From Sulfurovum sp. (GTDB taxonomy: Bacteria > Campylobacterota > Campylobacteria > Campylobacterales > Sulfurovaceae), in assembly GCA_015661535.1 (NCBI GenBank), contig DQVY01000273.1:1-8877 (forward strand): a DNA stretch of 8,877 nucleotides, given 5' to 3'. Shown piece by piece: positions 6,173 through 8,877 of the stretch. The first letter of the stretch is position 1. Each line of letters opens with the position of its first letter. The notes below the pieces were generated by a model. That model saw only the letters and a program-made list of their open reading frames with translations. It was not told where the DNA came from and did not search any database. The translations under genes were made by a program, and so were the position numbers.

Positions 6173-7993
6173 ATGCAAGATGTAGTTCAATGGCTCAAAG
6201 ATAATGGAAATTTAAAAATCATAGATGAACCCCTCGATGTGGAGCTTGAGATACCTCATGTTGCCTACGTAGAAGTGAAAACAGATGATTCACGTCCAAT
6301 TCTTTTTACGAAACCTGTCAACAAAGCAAAAGGCATTGAGTACAGCATGCCTGTACTCATGAATATATTTGCAAACAAAGCACTCACAGAAAAAATATTC
6401 GGTAAACATCCCGATCTTGTGGCAGAAGGCATAGAAGGACTGTTAAAACTTAAGCCGCCTAAAGGTTTTAAAGCCAAAATTGCCATGCTGCCAAAACTTT
6501 TTTCGCTTAAAAATGTGTTTCCCAAACGTCTGAATTTTAGAGGAGAATGTCAGGAAGTTGTCATCTCTAAAGAAGAGGTAGATCTGGATATCTTGCCTAT
6601 TTTAAAAACATGGGAAGAAGACGGAGGTGCATTCATTACCATGGGGCAGGTCTATACACAAAGCCTTGACGGTGAGATGCAGAACCTTGGTATGTACCGT
6701 CTTCAGCAGTATGACAAAAACAGACTGGGCATGCACTGGCAGATACATAAAGATGCGTCTCATTTCTTCGACCAGTATCAAAAAGCGGGTAAAAAGATGC
6801 CGATAAGCGTCGCTATAGGCGGGGATCCCCTGTATATTTGGTGTGGTCAGGCACCCATGCCTTACGGTATGTTTGAAATGCTGCTGTACGGCTTTGTACG
6901 CAATAAAAATGCACAGTTGGTAAAGTCCATCACCAATGATATTTATATTCCAAGAGATGTAGATGTGGTCATAGAAGGTTTCGTAGACCCTGAACTCACG
7001 GAAATAGAAGGACCTTTTGGTGACCATACGGGCTATTATACACTGAAAGAACCTTTTCCTGTGATGGAGGTTGAATGCATCACGATGAAAAAAGAGCCAG
7101 TATTTCAAGCAACCGTGGTAGGAAAGCCGCCACTTGAAGATAAATATATGGGATGGGCAACAGAACGTATCTTCTTACCGATGTTAAAACCGATGGCACC
7201 AGACCTTATAGACTACAATATGCCGGAAAACGGTGTGTTCCATAACCTCATTATGGCAAAGATGAAAACACTCTATAAAGGGCATGCCATGCAGTTTATG
7301 CATGCTTTTTGGGGTGTAGGGCAGATGTCCTTTGTCAAACATGCACTGTTTGTAGGTGAAGATGCACCGGAACTGGAAGAGAGTGAAGCTTTGGCTACAC
7401 ATATACTCAATCGTCTGTCTGCAGAAAAAGTATTTATCACCAAAGGGATAGTAGACCATCTTGACCACTCCTCTTCAGAGCAGTTCGTGGGTGGAAAATT
7501 AGGTGTAGATGCCACGGGTGAGGAAGTAGAAGAGGGACTAAAGAAGCCCTTGTCAGATGAGGCACTGCTACTTAAAATACAAGCCATACAACCACGGGTA
7601 AAAGCACTGAAACAGTACATGACAGATACAAAGAACCCGGTTTGTGTCATTGCCGTGGATAAAAAGAAGTCACAACAAAAGCTCATAAAAAAACTGGAAG
7701 TATTAAAGTCTCATATCAAAGTATTGATCATTGTTGATACGATCAATAATGATATTAACGATCCCTACATGCTCATTTGGCGTGTGGTCAACAATATAGA
7801 TGCAGGCAGAGATGTAGTCTTGACTCCTTTTATAGCCATGGATGCCACCAACAAAAGTGAAGCAGACGGCTTTACAAGAGAGTGGCCAGGAGATACATTT
7901 TGTACCAAAGAGGTCTTAGATATGCTTCAGGAAAAAGGGCTGATAGATATAGATGAAGCCTTTATAAAACGATTTGGTTTGTTGCCGTTTTAA
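6173..7993 (+). CDS. ubiD: UbiD-family decarboxylase, probably menaquinone biosynthesis (futalosine pathway)
   Basis: Decarboxylase using prenylated FMN, 606 residues. Visible family features: Arg176 in GMYRLQ, the acidic pair Glu279 and Asp284 in EGPFGDHTGYYT, the cofactor-binding stretch around PISVAIGGDPLYI (210-222), GKLGVDAT (441-448), and a C-terminal domain with LIWRVVNNIDAGRDVVL and AMDATNK. These match the Arg/Glu/acid catalytic set of UbiD/Fdc1. It is about 110 residues longer than E. coli UbiD (about 497), as in the longer UbiD homologues called menaquinone biosynthesis decarboxylase (SCO4490 type, MqnL). Campylobacterota make menaquinone by the futalosine route and lack ubiquinone, so the substrate is probably a 1,4-dihydroxy-6-naphthoate derivative; this is inference. 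The start ATG has AAAGG at 6161-6165 (7-nt spacing). The C. jejuni homologue is recalled directly after hemC; here the AsmA-like gene intervenes. A UbiX-type partner is not in the window. Confidence 0.9.
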   Translation: MQDVVQWLKDNGNLKIIDEPLDVELEIPHVAYVEVKTDDSRPILFTKPVNKAKGIEYSMPVLMNIFANKALTEKIFGKHPDLVAEGIEGLLKLKPPKGFKAKIAMLPKLFSLKNVFPKRLNFRGECQEVVISKEEVDLDILPILKTWEEDGGAFITMGQVYTQSLDGEMQNLGMYRLQQYDKNRLGMHWQIHKDASHFFDQYQKAGKKMPISVAIGGDPLYIWCGQAPMPYGMFEMLLYGFVRNKNAQLVKSITNDIYIPRDVDVVIEGFVDPELTEIEGPFGDHTGYYTLKEPFPVMEVECITMKKEPVFQATVVGKPPLEDKYMGWATERIFLPMLKPMAPDLIDYNMPENGVFHNLIMAKMKTLYKGHAMQFMHAFWGVGQMSFVKHALFVGEDAPELEESEALATHILNRLSAEKVFITKGIVDHLDHSSSEQFVGGKLGVDATGEEVEEGLKKPLSDEALLLKIQAIQPRVKALKQYMTDTKNPVCVIAVDKKKSQQKLIKKLEVLKSHIKVLIIVDTINNDINDPYMLIWRVVNNIDAGRDVVLTPFIAMDATNKSEADGFTREWPGDTFCTKEVLDMLQEKGLIDIDEAFIKRFGLLPF

Positions 7994-8058
7994 ATAAAAA
8001 ATAAAATAAGACCTTTTTTATCCTATTTAACATGATATTAATATTCGATTAAAGAAAT

Positions 8059-8072
8059 TTAGATAAAATCTC
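8059..8072 (+). promoter_or_regulatory. Probable sigma-70 promoter (-10 region) of ahpC
   Basis: TTAGATAAAATCTC with -10 box TAAAAT (8064-8069), 36 bases before the ahpC start, in the 112-base gap after the UbiD-family gene. Thirteen of 14 bases match the element before that gene. The gap 7994-8105 otherwise holds only A/T-rich sequence; no strong terminator hairpin for the upstream gene is visible. A Fur- or PerR-type operator could overlap it, but I cannot identify one. Confidence 0.65.
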
Positions 8073-8105
8073 CTTGTTAATAAAAATTATCTTTAAGGAA
8101 ACAAC

Positions 8106-8702
8106 ATGTTAGTAACTAAAAAAGCCCCAGATTTCACAGCAACAGCTGTACTTGCCGATGGTCAAATTGTAGACGGATTCAATCTTATGGAAAACCTAGG
8201 TGAAAAAGGTGCAGTACTTTTCTTCTACCCACTAGACTTTACGTTTGTATGTCCATCAGAAATTATTGCTTTTTCACACAGAGCAAAAGAGTTTAGAGAA
8301 AGAGGTATCAATATTATTGGTGTATCTGTAGACAGCCAATTCTCACACTTCGCATGGAGAGAAACACCAGTAGCTGAAGGTGGTATCGGCAGAGTTGATA
8401 TGCCACTTGTAGCAGACCTTTCTAAACAAATTGCCAGAGACTATGATGTTCTTCTTGACGATGCAGTAGCACTTAGAGGTTCATTCCTTATCGATGCTGA
8501 TGGTACTATCAGACATGCTGTGATCAACGACCTTCCTTTAGGTAGAAATGTAGATGAAATGATCAGAATGGTTGATGCAATGCAATTTACCAATGAGCAC
8601 GGTGAAGTATGTCCTGCAGGTTGGCAAAAAGGTGATGAAGGTATGAAAGCGGACACTGCCGGTGTTGCTGAATATCTTGCAAAACATGAGGGTGACCTCT
8701 AG
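8106..8702 (+). CDS. ahpC: Typical 2-Cys peroxiredoxin (AhpC/TsaA)
   Basis: Reduces hydrogen peroxide, organic peroxides and peroxynitrite in the cytoplasm, in this group usually with thioredoxin as reductant rather than AhpF (the partner is inferred from the family). It has 198 residues, the same length as recalled for H. pylori AhpC, with near-identical stretches such as RDYDVL, HAVINDLPLGRN and EHGEVCPAGW. The active site follows PxxxTxxC with Pro42, Thr46 and peroxidatic Cys49 (DFTFVCPSE); Arg124 (LRGSFLID) supports it; resolving Cys169 is in EVCPAGW. GGIG is present at 92-95, but the C-terminal YF of over-oxidation-sensitive eukaryotic enzymes is YL (190-191). The start ATG has AAGGA at 8095-8099 (6-nt spacing). 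It has its own promoter and terminator, so is probably monocistronic. Its last 63 bases are repeated in inverted orientation at the window end. Confidence 0.96.
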   Translation: MLVTKKAPDFTATAVLADGQIVDGFNLMENLGEKGAVLFFYPLDFTFVCPSEIIAFSHRAKEFRERGINIIGVSVDSQFSHFAWRETPVAEGGIGRVDMPLVADLSKQIARDYDVLLDDAVALRGSFLIDADGTIRHAVINDLPLGRNVDEMIRMVDAMQFTNEHGEVCPAGWQKGDEGMKADTAGVAEYLAKHEGDL

Positions 8703-8707
8703 GTTTA

Positions 8708-8733
8708 TATAGGGTCGAGTTTTCGACCCTATA
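8708..8733 (+). terminator. Hairpin downstream of ahpC, likely terminator
   Basis: An 11-bp perfect stem TATAGGGTCGA/TCGACCCTATA with a GTTT loop begins five bases after the ahpC stop. It is followed by A/T-rich sequence rather than a clean T run, so termination is likely but not textbook. A near-identical hairpin at 8785-8810, with loop bases changed to a perfect palindrome, is its copy in the inverted arm. Confidence 0.65.
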
Positions 8734-8805
8734 ATATATATACAAGTTTATTATTATCGATAGTTAATAAATTTATCTATATATTATAGGGTCGAAAATT
8801 CGACC

Positions 8806-8877
8806 CTATATAAACCTAGAGGTCACCCTCATGTTTGCAAGATATTCAGCAACACCGGCAGTGTCCGCTTTCATACC
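8806..8877 (-). pseudogene. Partial inverted copy of the ahpC 3' end (artefact or frameshifted duplicate)
   Basis: Read leftward from the window end, this repeats the ahpC tail (GMKADTAGVAEYLA) exactly, then loses one A in the AAAA run. The frame shifts so that the end becomes NMRVTSRFI before a TAG at 8806-8808, instead of KHEGDL. If real, it is the end of a second, convergent ahpC copy with an altered C-terminus; if the palindrome is an artefact, it is not a gene. A homopolymer loss of this kind is a typical sequencing error. Confidence 0.4.

Larger units (their letters stand above)
8640..8877. repeat. Near-perfect long palindrome at the window end
   Basis: Left arm 8640-8753 is complementary to right arm 8877-8765 with an 11-base centre. 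There are only four mismatched positions (8719/8799, 8741/8777, 8743/8775, 8746/8772) and one single-base length difference (AAAA at 8681-8684 versus three at 8834-8836). The arms hold the last 20 codons of ahpC, its stop and the terminator hairpin. Palindromes this long with almost no spacer are unstable in bacterial cells and common at fold-back artefacts. Confidence 0.9.

Noticed and set aside
6602..7108. Minus-strand frame of 168 codons inside the UbiD-family gene
   Set aside because: Fully antisense to a strongly conserved gene, with His/Tyr/Phe-rich shadow composition and no ribosome site.
7273..7686. Minus-strand frame of 137 codons inside the UbiD-family gene
   Set aside because: Ser/Cys-rich translation typical of the complement of Glu/Asp/Lys-rich coding; no independent support.
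7994..8058. Rho-independent terminator after the UbiD-family gene
   Set aside because: The stretch has A and T runs but no stem better than about five A/T pairs with a bulge.

Overview
The window (about 38-40% G+C by eye) looks like chromosomal DNA from a member of the Campylobacterota, plausibly a Sulfurovum/Sulfurimonas-like marine or vent lineage. The reasons are the A/T-rich coding style, the -10 boxes of the form TTAGATAWAATCTC, a 198-residue AhpC closely resembling what I recall of the Helicobacter protein, and a gene order proS-fxsA-hemC-ubiD that I recall from Campylobacter jejuni (Cj0543-Cj0546). The genus is inference.

Layout from left to right: the 3' part of proS (prolyl-tRNA synthetase), whose 5' end lies outside the window; fxsA (small membrane protein); an exported DsbC/DsbG-like thiol-disulfide protein that overlaps fxsA by 56 nt; a paired REP-like hairpin element; and hemC (hydroxymethylbilane synthase). 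All four genes read rightward and the first three are tightly packed. A 291-base stretch after hemC carries further REP-like hairpins of two stem families. Next comes a leftward gene for an 891-residue membrane-anchored periplasmic AsmA-like protein built from two tandem copies of a unit of about 380 residues. It is divergent from a rightward UbiD-family decarboxylase gene, followed by ahpC (2-Cys peroxiredoxin) with its own promoter.

The last 238 bases form an almost perfect palindrome: the 3' end of ahpC and its terminator hairpin are followed immediately by their own reverse complement. This may be a fold-back artefact at a contig end or a real inverted duplication, and the sequence alone cannot decide.

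Functionally, proS and hemC belong to a conserved Campylobacterota block for glutamate/tRNA-linked haem synthesis (hemA would be expected just upstream). The UbiD-family enzyme most likely acts in menaquinone synthesis by the futalosine route. The Dsb-like protein and the AsmA-like protein act in the periplasm or envelope and appear to be lineage-specific insertions into the block. I see no phage, CRISPR, defence or transposase gene, and no tRNA or rRNA. The less ordinary content is the REP-like elements, the internally duplicated AsmA-like protein and the terminal palindrome.
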